A stretch of DNA of 64,000 nt from Mercurialis annua (taxonomy: Eukaryota > Streptophyta > Magnoliopsida > Malpighiales > Euphorbiaceae). The DNA is taken from NCBI RefSeq assembly GCF_937616625.2, contig NC_065570.1, positions 20,794,046 through 20,858,045 on the forward strand, read 5' to 3'. How positions within the stretch are numbered: the stretch's first letter is position 1; each line of letters opens with the position of its first letter. Both the position numbers and the translations under genes were made by a program. Below the pieces are notes generated by a model. The model made no database searches. It was not told where the DNA came from and saw nothing but the letters and a program-made list of their open reading frames with translations. Shown here piece after piece: positions 48,031 to 59,699 of this stretch.

Positions 48031-51000
48031 TGTTTAGGTTAAATCGCTAAAAAAGGGAAACGTTTGGATTTGTTTCATAACGTTTGTAAAAACGTTTGGC
48101 TTAAATTGAAACGTTTGAATTTGTTTCGCAACGTTTGTAAACGTTTGACTTCCATTGCAAAATATATTAAACGTTTGGATTTGTATCATAACGTTTGAAA
48201 AGGTTTGGCTTATATCGCTAAAAAGGTCAAACGTTTGGATTTATTTTGTAACGTTAGTAAATGTTTGGCTTAAATCGCTAAAAAGGCGAAACGTTTGTAA
48301 ATGTTTGGCTTCAATCGTTAAAAAGGTGTAACGTTTGGATTTTTTTCGTAACGTTTGGAGTTTTTTCGTAATGTTTTTAAACATTTGGCTTAAATTGCTA
48401 AAAAGTGAACCGCTTGGATTTGTTTCGTAACTTTGTAAACATTTGGCTTAAATCGCTAAAAAGGTGAATAGTTTGGATTGGTTTCGTAACGTTTTAAACA
48501 TTTGGCATAAATCGCTAAAATGGGGAAACGTTTGGATTTCTTTCGTAACGTTTGTAAACGTTTCGCTTAAATCGCAAAAAAGGGGAAACGTTTAGATTTG
48601 TTTCGTAACATTTGTAAACGTTTGGCTTAAATTGCAAAAATGGTGATACGTTTGGTTTTGTTTTGCAACGTTTGTAAACATTTGGCTTAAATTGCTAAAA
48701 AGGTGAAACGCTTGGATTTGTTTCATAACGTTTGTAAATGTTTGGCTGAAATCGCTAAATAGAGGAAACTTTTGAATTTTTTTCATAACGTTGGTAGACG
48801 TTCGGCTTAAATAGCTAAAAAGTTTAAACGTTTTGATTTTTTTCGTAACGTTTGTAAACGTTTGCTTTAAATCGCTAAAAAGGTGAAACGTTTGGATTTG
48901 TTATATAACGTTTGTAAATGTTTGTCTTAAATCACTAAAAATGTGAAACGTTTGGTTTTGTTTTGAAACGTTTGTAAACGTTTGGCTTATATCGCTAAGA
49001 AGGTGAAATGCTTGGATTTGTTTTTCAACGTTTGTAAACGTTTGGCTTAAATCGCTAAATAGGTGAAACGTTTGGATTTTTTTTCGTAACGTTTGTAAAC
49101 ATTTCGTTTAAATTGCTAAAAAAGTGAAACGTTTGGATTTGTTTCGTAATGTTTGTAAACATTTGGCTTAAATTGCTAAAAATTTGAAACCCTTGGATTT
49201 GTTTCATAACGTTTGTAAACGTTTCGCTTAAATCGCTAAAAATGTGAAACTTTTGGTTTTGTTTTGTAACGTTTATAAACGTTTGACTTAAATTGCTAAA
49301 AAGGTGAAACTCTTGGATTTGTTTCGTAACATTTGTACACGTTTGTCTTAAATCGCTAAATAGGTGAAACGTTTGGATTTCTTATGTACCGTTTGTAAAG
49401 GTTTGGCATAAATTGCTAAAAAGGTGAAACATTTCAATTTGTTTCATAGCGTTTTAAATGTTTGGCTTAAATCGCTAACAAGGTAAAACGTTTGGTTTTG
49501 TTTCGTAAGATTTAAACGTTTGGTGTTGTTTCATAACGTTTGTAAACGTTTCGCTTTAATCGCTAAAAAGGTGATATGTTTGGATTTGTTTCGTAACGTT
49601 TGTAAACGTTCGGCTTAAATCGCTAAAATGGGGAAACGTTTGGATTTGTTTTGTAACATTTTACAAATTTAGATTTGTTTCGTAATGTTTAAAATGTGTG
49701 GCTTAAAACGCTAAAAATGGGAAACGTTTGGTTTTGTTTCATAACGTTTGTAAACGTTTCCTCCAATCGTTTCACCTTTTCACGTTTAGATTTGTTTCAT
49801 AAAGTTTTAAACGTTTGGATTTGGATTTCTTTCGTAACATTTTATCTGTTTGGTTTTGTTTCATAACGTTTAAAACGTTTGGCTTATATCACTAAAAATA
49901 GGAAACGTTTGGTTTTGTTTCGTAACGTTCGTAAACGTTTTCCCAAATCGTTTCACCTTTTCACGTTTGGATTTGTTTGGTAACGTTTTAAACGTTTGGA
50001 TTTGTTTCGTAACGTTTTAAACGTTTAGCTTAAATCGCTCAAAAAGGTTACACGTTTGGATTTGTTTCATAGCGTTTATAAACGTTTGGCTTAAATTGCT
50101 AAAAAAGTGAAACGCTTGTATTTTTTTTGTAACGTTTGTAAACATTCGGTTTTGTTTCGTTACGTTTGTCAACGTTTGGATTTGTTCCATATCATTTGTA
50201 AACGTTTGGATTAAATCGCTAAAAAGGAGAAATCTTGGATTTGTAAACGTTTGGCTTAAATCGCTAAAAAGGTGAAACGTTTAGATTTGTTTGTAAACGT
50301 GTGGTTTTGTTTCGTAACGTTTGGTTTTGTTCTGTAACGTTTGTAAACGTTTGGCTTGAATCGCTAAAAAGGTTAAACATTTGGATTTGTTACGTTGCGT
50401 TTGTAAACGTTTGGCTTAAATCGATAAATTGATGAAACGTTTGGATTTATTTTGTAACGTTTGTAAACGTTTGGTTCGAATTACTAAAAAGGAGAAACGT
50501 TTGGTTTTGTTATGTAATGTCTGTAAACGTTTAGCCTAAATTGTAAAAAGATGAAACGCTTGGATTTGTATACGTTTGGCATAAATCGCTCAAAAGGTGA
50601 AACATTTGGATTTGTTTCTTATCATTTGTAAACGTATGGCTTAAATCGCTAAAATAGGGAAACATTTAGATTTGTTTCATAACGTTTGTAAACATTTGGC
50701 TTAAATCTCTAAAAAGGGGAAACGTTTGGATTTGTTTCGTAATGTTTATAGACGTTTGGCTTAAATCGCGAAAACAGTGAAATGTTTGGATTTTTTTCGT
50801 AATGTTTGTAAACATTTGACTAAAATTGTTAAAAAGGTGAAACGCTTGGATTTGTTTCGTAACATTTGTAAACGTTTGGCTTAAATCGCTAAAAATGTGA
50901 AATGTTTTTATTTTTTAACGTTTGTAAACGTTTGGCTTAAATTGCTAAAAAGGGGAAACACTTGGATTTGTTTCGTAACTTTTGTAAATGTTTGTCTTAA

Positions 51001-52979
51001 ATCGCTAAATAGGTGAAACGTTTGGATTTGTTACGTAACTTTTGTAAACGTTCAGCTTAAATCGCTAAAAAGGGGAAACGTCTGGATTTGTTTCGTAACG
51101 TTTTAAATGTTTGGCTTAAATCGCTAAAAAGGTAAAACGTTTGGTTTTCTTTCGTAACGTTTTAAACGTTTGGTTTTGTTTAGTAACGTTTGTGAACGTT
51201 TGGCTTCAATCGCTAAAAAGATGAAACGTTTGGATTTGTTTCGTAACGTTTGCAAACGTTCAACTTAAATCACTAAAATGGGGAAACGGTTGGATTTTTT
51301 TCGCAATGTTTAAAACGTGTCGCTTAAAACGCTAAAACTGGGAAACGTTTGGTTTTGTTTCGTAATGTTTTTAAATGTTTCCCCAAATCGTTTCACCGTT
51401 TCAGTTTTGGATTTGTTTCGTAACGTTTTATACGTTTGGATTTGAATTTATTTTGTAACGTTCTAAACGTTTGGATTTGTTTCGTAACGTTTAAAACATT
51501 TAGCTTAAATCGCTAAAAAGGTGACACGTTTGGATTTGTTTCGTAACATTTGTAAACATTTGGCTTAAATTGCTAAAAAGGTGAAACACTTGGATTTGAA
51601 AATGTTTGGTTCTGTTTCGTAACGTTTGTAAACGCATGGCTTCAATCCCTAAAAATGTGAAACGCTTGGATTTGTTTCTTAACATTTTGAAACATTTGGT
51701 TTTGTTTCATAATGTTTGTAAACGTTTGGGTTTGTTTCGTAACGTTTGTAAACGTTTTCCTTAAATCGCTAAAAAGGTGAAACATTTAGTTTTGTTTTAT
51801 AACCTTTGTAAACGTTTGGTTTTGTTCCGTAACGTTTGTAAATATTTGGCTTAAATTGTTAAAAAGGAGAAATCTTGGATTCGTAAACGTTTAGTTTAAC
51901 TCGCTAAAAAGGTGAAACGTTTGGATTTGTTTAGTAACGTTTTAAATGATTGGTGAAACGTTTGGATTTGTTTGTAAATGTTTGGTTTTGTTTCGTAAAG
52001 TTTGTAAACGTTTGGCTTAAATTACTAAACTATTTGGTTTTTTTGTAACGTTTGTAAACGTTTGGCTTAAATTGCTAAAAAGGTGAAACGTTTTGTTTTG
52101 TTTCGTAACGTTTGTAAACGTTTGGCTTCAATCGCTAAAAAGGTGAAACGTTTGGATTTGTTTCGTTACATTTGTAAACGTTGGCTTAAATCGCTAAAAT
52201 GGGGAAACGTTTGGATTTATTTCTCAATGTTTGATAACGTTTGGCTTAAATTGCTAAAAGGCAAAACGTTTGGTTTTGTTCCGAAACGTTTGTAAACGTT
52301 TGGCTTAAATTATTAAAAGGGGAAACGTTTGGATTTTTTTCGTCATGTTTGTAAACGTTAAGCATAATTCGCTAAAATGTTGAAACGTTTGGTTTTGTTT
52401 CGTAATGTTTTAAACCATTGGTTTTGTTTCGTAACGTTTGTATACGTTTCTCTTAAATCGCTAAAAAGGTGAAACGTTTGGATTTGTTTCGTAACGTTTG
52501 TAAACATGTTTGACTTAAATCGCTAAAGAGGTGAAACGCTTGGTTTCAATCGCTAAAAAAGGTGAATCGTTTGAATTTGTTTCGTAATGTTTGTAAACGT
52601 TTGGCTTAAATTGCTAAAAAGGTGAAACGTTTGGATTTGTAACGTAACTTTTGTAAACGTTTGGCTTAAATTTTTTATAACGGTGAAACATTTGGATTTG
52701 TTTCGTAACGTTTGTACTCGTTGACTTAAATCGCTAAAATGGTGAAACGTTTGGATTTGTTTCGTAACGTTTGTAAACGTTTGGCTTAAATTGCTAAAAA
52801 GGTGAAACGTTTGGATTTGTTTCGTAATTTTGTTTCGTAATGTTTTTAAACGTTTGACATAAATCGGTAAAAATTTGAAACGTTCGGTTTTGTTTCGTAA
52901 CATTAGTAAACGTGTGGCTTGAATTGCTAAAAAGGGAAAACGTTTGGATTTGTTTTGTAACGTTTGTAAAGGTTTAGAT

Positions 52980-55400
52980 TAAATCGCTAAAAAGGGAAAA
53001 CGTTTGTTTTTGTTCCCTAACGTTTGTAAACGTTTGGCTAAAATCGCTAAAAATGTTACACATTTAGATTTATTTCGTAACATTTTAAACGTTTGGTTTT
53101 GTTTCGTAATGTTTGTAAACGTTTGGCTTAAATCGCTAAAAATGTGAAACGTTTGGTTTTGTTCCGTAATATTCGTAAACGTTTGGCTTAAATCGCTAAA
53201 AATGTGAAAAGTTTGTATTTGTTTCGTAATGTTTGAAATGTTTGGTTTTGTTTCGAATCGTTTGTAAACGTTTGGCTTAAATAGCTAAAAATGTGAAATG
53301 TTTGGTTTTATTCCATAACGTTTGTATACGTTTGGCTTAAATTGCTAAAAACGTTTGGTTTTGTTTTGTAACGTTTGTAAAGGTTTGGCTTAAATCGCTT
53401 GGATTTGCTTCGAAACGTTTCGTTTCGATTTGTTTTGTAACATTATAAACGTTTGGCTTAAATTGCTAAAATGGGGAAATGTTTCGATTTGTTTCGTAAC
53501 GTTTGTAACATTTGGCTTAAATTGCTAAAAATTTGAAACATTTAGTTTTGTTTCGTAACGTTTGTAAACGTTTGGCTTAAATAGCTAAAAATATAAAACG
53601 TTTGGTTTTATTTCATAACGTTTGTAAACATTTGGCTTAAATCGCTAAAATTGGGAAATGTTTGGATTGGATTTGTTTCGTAACGTTTGTAAACATTTGG
53701 CTTAAATAGCTAAAAATGTGAAACGTTTGGTTTTGTTTCGTAATGTTTGTAAACGTTTGGATTAAATCGCTAAAAATGTGAAACATTTGGATTTATTTCG
53801 TAACGTTTTAAACGTTTGGTTTTGTTTCGTTACGTTTGTAAATGATTGGCATAAATCGCTAAAAATGTGAAATGTTTGGTTTTGTTCCGTAACGTTTGTA
53901 AACGTTTGGATTAAATTGCAAAAAACATTTGGTTTTGTTTTGTAACGTTTGTAAACGTTTGGCTTAAATCTCTAAAAAGGAGAAATGCTTAGATTTGTTT
54001 CGTAACGTTTGTAAATGTTTGGCTTAAATAGCTAAAAAGGTGAAACGTTTGGATTTGTTTCGTAACGTTTGTAATGGTTTGGCTTAAATCGCTAAAAAGC
54101 TGAAACGTTTAGATTTGTTTTCTAACATTTGTAAACGTCTTACTTAAATTGCTAAAAAGGTAAAACGTTTGGATTTGTTCGTAATGTTTGTAAGCGTTTA
54201 GCTTAAATTGCTAAAAAGGGGAAACTTTTGGATTTTTTTCGTAATGTTTGTAAACGTTTTGTTTTGTTTCGTAACGTTTATAAACGTTTGACTTAAATTG
54301 ATAAAAAGGTGAAACGCTTGGATTTGTTTCATAACATTTTTAAACGTTTGGCTTAAATTGCTAATAATGTGAAACGTTTGGATTTATTTCATAACGTTTG
54401 TAAATATTTCGCCTAAATCGCTAAAAAGGTGAAACGCTTGGATTTGTTTCGTAATATTTTAAACGTTTGGTTTTGTTTCGTAAAGTTTGTAAACGTTTGG
54501 CTTAAATCTCTAAAAATTGGAAACGGTTGGCTTTGTTCTGTACCGTTTGTAAACGTTTGAATCAAATTGCTAGAAATGTGAAATGTTTAGTTTTGTTCCG
54601 TAACGTTTGTACAAGTTTGGCTTAAAATCGCTAAAAAGGGAAACGTATGGTTTTATTCCCTAACGTTTGGCTAAAATCGCTAAAAATGTTAAACATTTAG
54701 ATTTATTTCGTAACATTTTAAACGTTTTGTTTTTTTTCATAATGTTTGTAAACGTTTGGCTTAAATCGCCAAAAATGTGAAACGTTTGGTTTTGTTCCGT
54801 AACGTTTGTAACCGTTTGGCTTAAATCGCTAAAAATGTGAAAAGTTTGTATTTGTTTTGTAATGTTTGAAATGTTTGGTTTTGTTTCGAAACGTTCGTAA
54901 ACGTTTGGCTTAAACAGCTAAAAATGTTAAATGTTTGGTTTTATTTTGTAACGTTTGTATGCGTTTGGATTAAATTGCTAAAAACGTTTGGTTTTATTTT
55001 GTAACGTTTGTAAAGGTTTGGCTGAAATCGCTTGGATTTGTTTCAAAACGTTTCGTTTCGATTTGTTTTGTAACATTATAAATGTTTGGCTTAAATCGCT
55101 AAAATGGGGAAATGTTTCGATTTGTTTCGTAATATTTGTAACATTTGGCTTAAATTGCTAAAAATGTGAAACGTTTAGTTTTGTTTCGTAACGTTTGTAA
55201 ACGTTTGACTTAAATAGCTAAAAATGTGAAACGTATGGTTTTATTTCGTAACGTTTGTAAACATTTGGCAGCGTTTGTAAACGTTTGGCTTAAATCGCTA
55301 AAAAGGAGAAATGTTTGGATTTGTTTCGTAAAGTTTGTAAACGTTTGGCTTATATCGCTAAAAAGGTGAAACATTTGGATTTGTTTTGTAACGTTTGTAA
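52980..55400 (+). repeat. Nested tandem duplication, ~1.63 kb
   Basis: The variant TTCGAAACGTTTCGTTT and its neighbours occur once in unit 1 (about 42296) and twice in unit 2 (about 53407 and, as TTCAAAACGTTTCGTTT, about 55041; 1634 bases apart). The flanking order (TTTGAAATGTTTGG about 170 bases before, NNTAACATTATAAA after) is also duplicated. Confidence 0.65.
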
Positions 55401-56849
55401 AGGTTTGGCTTAAATCGCAAAAAAGCTGAAACATTTAGATTTGTTTCCTAACGTTTGTAAACGTCTGACTTAAATTGCTAGAAAGGTGAAATGTTTGGAT
55501 TTGTTTCGTAACATTTGTAACCGTTTTGCTTAAATCGCTAAAATGGGGAAACATTTGGATTTGTTTCGCAACGTTTGTAAACGTTTGGCTAAAATTGCTA
55601 AAATAGGGAAACGTTTGTATTAGTTTCGTAATGTTTGTAAACGTTTGGCTTCAATCGCTAAAAATGCGAAACGTTTGGATTAGTTTTATAACGTTGTCAA
55701 CGTTTTGTTTTATTTCCTAACGTTTATACACGTTTGGCTTAAATTGCTAAAAAGGAGAAACGTTTGGTTTTGTTCCGTAACGTTTGTAAATGTTTGGCTT
55801 AAATCGCTAAAAATGTAATACGTTTGGATTTGTTTCGTCACATTTTAAACGTTTGGTTTTGTTTTGTAATGTTTGTAAACGTTTGGCTTAAATCGATAAA
55901 AATGTGAAACATTTGGTTTCGTTGCGTAACGTTTGTAAACGTTTGGCTTAAATCGGTAAATATGTCAAACATTTGGATTTGTTTCGTAACGTTTCAAACG
56001 TTTGGTTTTGTTTCGTAACTTTTGTAAATGTTCGGCATAAATCGCTAAAAATGTGAAACATTTGGTTATGTTCTGTAACATTTGGCTTACATTGCTAAAA
56101 ACGTTAGGTTTTATTTCGTAACGTTTTTAAATATTTGGCTTAAATTGCTAAAAAGGTGATACGTTTGGTTTTGTTCTGTAACTTTTGAAAACGTTTGGCT
56201 TCAATCGCTAAAAAGTTGAAACGGTTGGATTTGTTTCGTTACGTTTGTAAACATTTTCCTTAAATCGCTAAAATGGGGAAACGTTTGGATTTATTTCGTA
56301 ATGTTTGTAAACGTTTGGCTTAAATCGCTTAAAAGGGGAAATGTTTTGTTTTGTTTTGTAACGTTTGTTATGTTTGGCTTAAATCGCTAAAAATGTGAAA
56401 AGTTTGGATTTTTTTCGTAATATTTTTGAATTTTTGGCTTATATTCCTAAAATGGGGAAATGTTTGGATTTCTTTCGTAACGTTTGTGAACGTTTGGCTT
56501 AAATTGCTAAAAATATGAAACCTTTGGATTGGTTTGTAACGTTTATAAACGTTTGGCTTAAATTGATGAAAAAGTGAAACGTTTGGTTTTGTTTCGTAAC
56601 ATTTGTAAACGTTTGGCTTATATTGCTAAAAAGGTGAAATACTTGGATTTGTTTCGTAATGTTTGTAAACGTTTGGATTTGTTTCGTAATTTTTGTAAGT
56701 GTCTGGCTTTGTTTCGTAGCATTTGTAAACGTTTTTCTTAAATCGCTAAAATGGGGAAATGTTTGGTTTTGTTTCATAACCTTTGTAAACATTTGGTTTA
56801 AATTTCTAAAAAGCTGAAACATTTGGACTTGTTTCGTAATGTTTGTAAA

Positions 56850-57100
56850 CGTTTCCCTATTTTAGCGATTTAAGCCAAAAGTTTACAAACGTTATGAAAC
56901 AGATGCAAGCTTTTCACCATTTTAGGAATTTAAGCCAAACGTTTACAAACGTTACGAAATAAATCAAAACGTGTCACCTTTTTAGCGAATTAAGCAAAAC
57001 ATTTACAAACGTTACGAGAGAAATCCAAACGTTTCACCTTTTTAGTGATTTAAGCAAAACATTTACAAACGTTACGAAACATATCCAAGCATTTCACCTT
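56850..57100 (-). repeat. Inverted satellite block in partial unit 3
   Basis: Third copy of the inverted block, cut to about 250 bases; its right side jumps directly to sequence equivalent to about 46370, skipping the first ~1-kb sub-unit. Confidence 0.8.
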
Positions 57101-57799
57101 TGTGTCGTAACGTTGTAAACGTTTGGCTTAAATCGCTATAAAGGTGAAACGTTCGGTTTAGTTTCGCAATATTTGTAAACGTTCGACTTGAATCGCTAAA
57201 AAGGTTAAACGTTTAGCTTAAATCGTTAAAAAGGTGAAACCTTTGGATTTCTTTCGTAACGTTTGTAAACGTTTGGCTTAAATTGCTAAAAAGGTGAACC
57301 TCTTGGATTTGTGTCGTAACGTTGTAAACGTTTGGCTTAAATCGCTATAAAGGTGAAACGTTTGGTTTAGTTTTGCATCATTTGTAAACGTTCGACTTAA
57401 ATCGCTAAAAAGGTTAAACGTTTGGCTTAAATAGCTAAAAGGAGACACATTTGGATTTGTTTTGTAACGTTTGTAAACGTTCGGATTAAATTTCTAAAAA
57501 GGTGAAACGTTTGGATTTGTTTCATAACGTTTCCCAACGTTTGGCTTAAATTGCAAAAACGAGGAAACGTTTGGATTTGCTTCGTAATATTTGTAAACGT
57601 TTGGCTTAAATCGTTAAAAGGGTGAAACATTCGGATTTATTTCGTAGAGTTTGTAAATGTTTGGCTTAAATTGCTAAAAAGGTGAAACGCTTGTATTTAT
57701 AAAGTTTGGCTTAAATTGCTAAAAAGGTGAAATGTTTGGATTTGTTTCATAACGTTTGTAAACGTTTGGCTTAAATCGGTAAAAGGGGAAACGTTTGGT

Positions 57800-57885
57800 T
57801 TTGTAAGGTTGTAAAACAAAACCAAATGATTAAAGCCTTTCGAAACAAATCCAAACACCCTTTTAGCGATTTAAGCCGTAACGTT
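57800..57885 (-). repeat. Small inverted segment in partial unit 3
   Basis: CCAAATGATTAAAGCC (57822) matches the small inverted segments at 25826 and 46871, with TTTTGTAAGGTT just before it. It aligns with the second sub-unit of units 1 and 2. Confidence 0.7.
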
Positions 57886-59572
57886 TATAAACGTGTGGCT
57901 TAAATCGCTAAAAAGGGGAAACGTTTGGATTTGTTTCATAATGTTTGTAAACGTTTGGCTTAAATTGAAACGTTCGGATTTGTTTCGTAACGTTTGTAAA
58001 CGTTTGACTTAAATTGCTAAAAATGTTAAACGTTTTGATTTGTATCATAACGTTTGTAATTGTTCGGCTTATATCGCTAAAAAGGTGAAACGTTTGGATT
58101 TGTTTCGTAACATTGGTAAACGTTTAGCTTAAATCGCCAAAAAGGTGAAACGTTTGGATTTGTTATGTAACGTTTGTAAACATTTGGCTTAAATTGTTAA
58201 AAAGGTGAAACGTTTGGATTTGTTTCGTAATGTTTGTAAACGTTTGGCTTAAATTGCTAAAAAGGTAAACCGCTTGGATTTATTTCTTATCGTTATAAAC
58301 GTTTAGCTTAAATCGCTAAAAAGGTGAAACATTTGGTTTTGTTTCGTAATGTTTGTAAACGTTCAGTTTAAACTGTTAGTAGTATGTGCCCTAGGGCCAT
58401 TTGATCATGTATATTTGTAGAACTAATCCAAATGGCAAAGATATATATGTTCTAATTGAACTAAGTGTCTCATCAACTAAGTGTTCATTTAATACGTATT
58501 GCCCTTATCACATTGTGATAGAATCTATTCTTTAGGTGTTAAGAATATGAGTTACAAATTCTATTATACACGTGATCTAAATAACAGTTCAGGATCGATG
58601 GGGTCCTACCAATAAGGGCATCGTATTATCCCGGAAAGATTGTCACCTCTGTTTATTCTCCTGATTAGTAAGGAGTTACTAATTACAGGAAGTAGTGAGT
58701 CTCATATTACTTGATGGGGATCAGGATAAACATGTGGACACTTAAGATGTTGAGTAGATCGAACAAGTGACGCTAGATGACTTATACATGGTATTTCATC
58801 GAAGTCAATTTAATGTCATCTAGTTCATAATTGTACATATGTCCTTTGACTTGCGGTGACACTATCTTGTATATAGGTGATTAGAGTTTGATACTCCTTA
58901 TCCCTAGATCTTTCATGAGCTAGGGTCGCGGGATGTGTTGGCTCTAGTTAGTTGTATATGGAGATAGGGGTTTAACCAAGAGAGGATTTATCACTCCGGA
59001 TGAACGGAGAAAAGATTCCATGCTATCTCAAATTGTTCTTGATAGATGATAAAACCTGCGCAGGTGTATATGACTTACTTAGAAAGTTGTTTCTAGTGGA
59101 AGTCATATTTATCAAGAATAAGAACTGAGATGAGGTCATATGATCAAGACAAACAGTGTTTGACTTAACCGTGACACTAGTCGAGATCGGAATCTTAGAT
59201 GAAGGGAATTTTGAGTGTACGGTAATTATGAACATTGGTTCATAAAGTATGCATCAAAAAATTCATATCTATTTGGGGGTCGTGATATGTTGCTAGACGT
59301 CACTCACGATCTACGGGAATTAATAATTAATGGGATTTAATTATTTAATATAAGAAAGGCGTTTCTTATGACTCTCGTTACGATATAGATGTGAACATAG
59401 TTAGTCACACACAATAGGGTGTGCAACCGATTGAGTTTACTAGAGATCGATTTCATATAGATACTAGCATATCTCGGAAATTAATCTAAGATGAAAACAA
59501 GTATAAATTAGGGACTAATTTGTAAGATTTATAAATTAGTAGGCACCTAATTGTATTTTGTCCAAGTTAATG

Positions 59573-59698
59573 TGATGATGTCATGTGATGATGTCACGAT
59601 GATGTCATGTGATGATGTCACGATGATGTCATGTGATGATGTCACGATGATGTCATATGATGATGTCACGTGATGATGTCATGTGATGATGTCATATA
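59573..59698 (+). repeat. TGATGTCA motif cluster (10 copies)
   Basis: Ten TGATGTCA motifs 11-13 bases apart, alternating TGTGATGATGTCA and CGATGATGTCA. This is the expanded form of the cluster at 8981-9045. Confidence 0.78.
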
Positions 59699-59699
59699 T

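Larger units (their letters stand above)
44300..56640 (+). repeat. Long satellite higher-order unit 2
   Basis: Uninterrupted unit of about 12.32 kb between landmarks at 44373 and 56693. It matches unit 1 in order: inverted block, ~1-kb sub-repeats, CATTTTACA landmark, TTGTATACG landmark, then the segment equivalent to 41.0-44.3 kb. It is longer than unit 1 mainly because of a roughly 1.63-kb internal duplication at about 53.0-55.4 kb. A third, truncated unit begins at about 56640. Confidence 0.72.
41014..58373 (+). repeat. 60-bp satellite, right domain, third segment
   Basis: Continues the array after the Ty3-like element and is cut at 58374 by copia element B. Contains inverted blocks at about 44527-45385 and 56850-57100 and small inverted segments near 45.85, 46.87, 47.96 and 57.82 kb. 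The landmark TTTTTTATAACGG occurs at 41151 and 52671, exactly 11,520 bases apart. No gene is visible. Confidence 0.93.

Noticed and set aside
1..58373. Telomeric or subtelomeric repeat
   Set aside because: No TTTAGGG or variant telomere runs; the monomer is 60 bases and unrelated.
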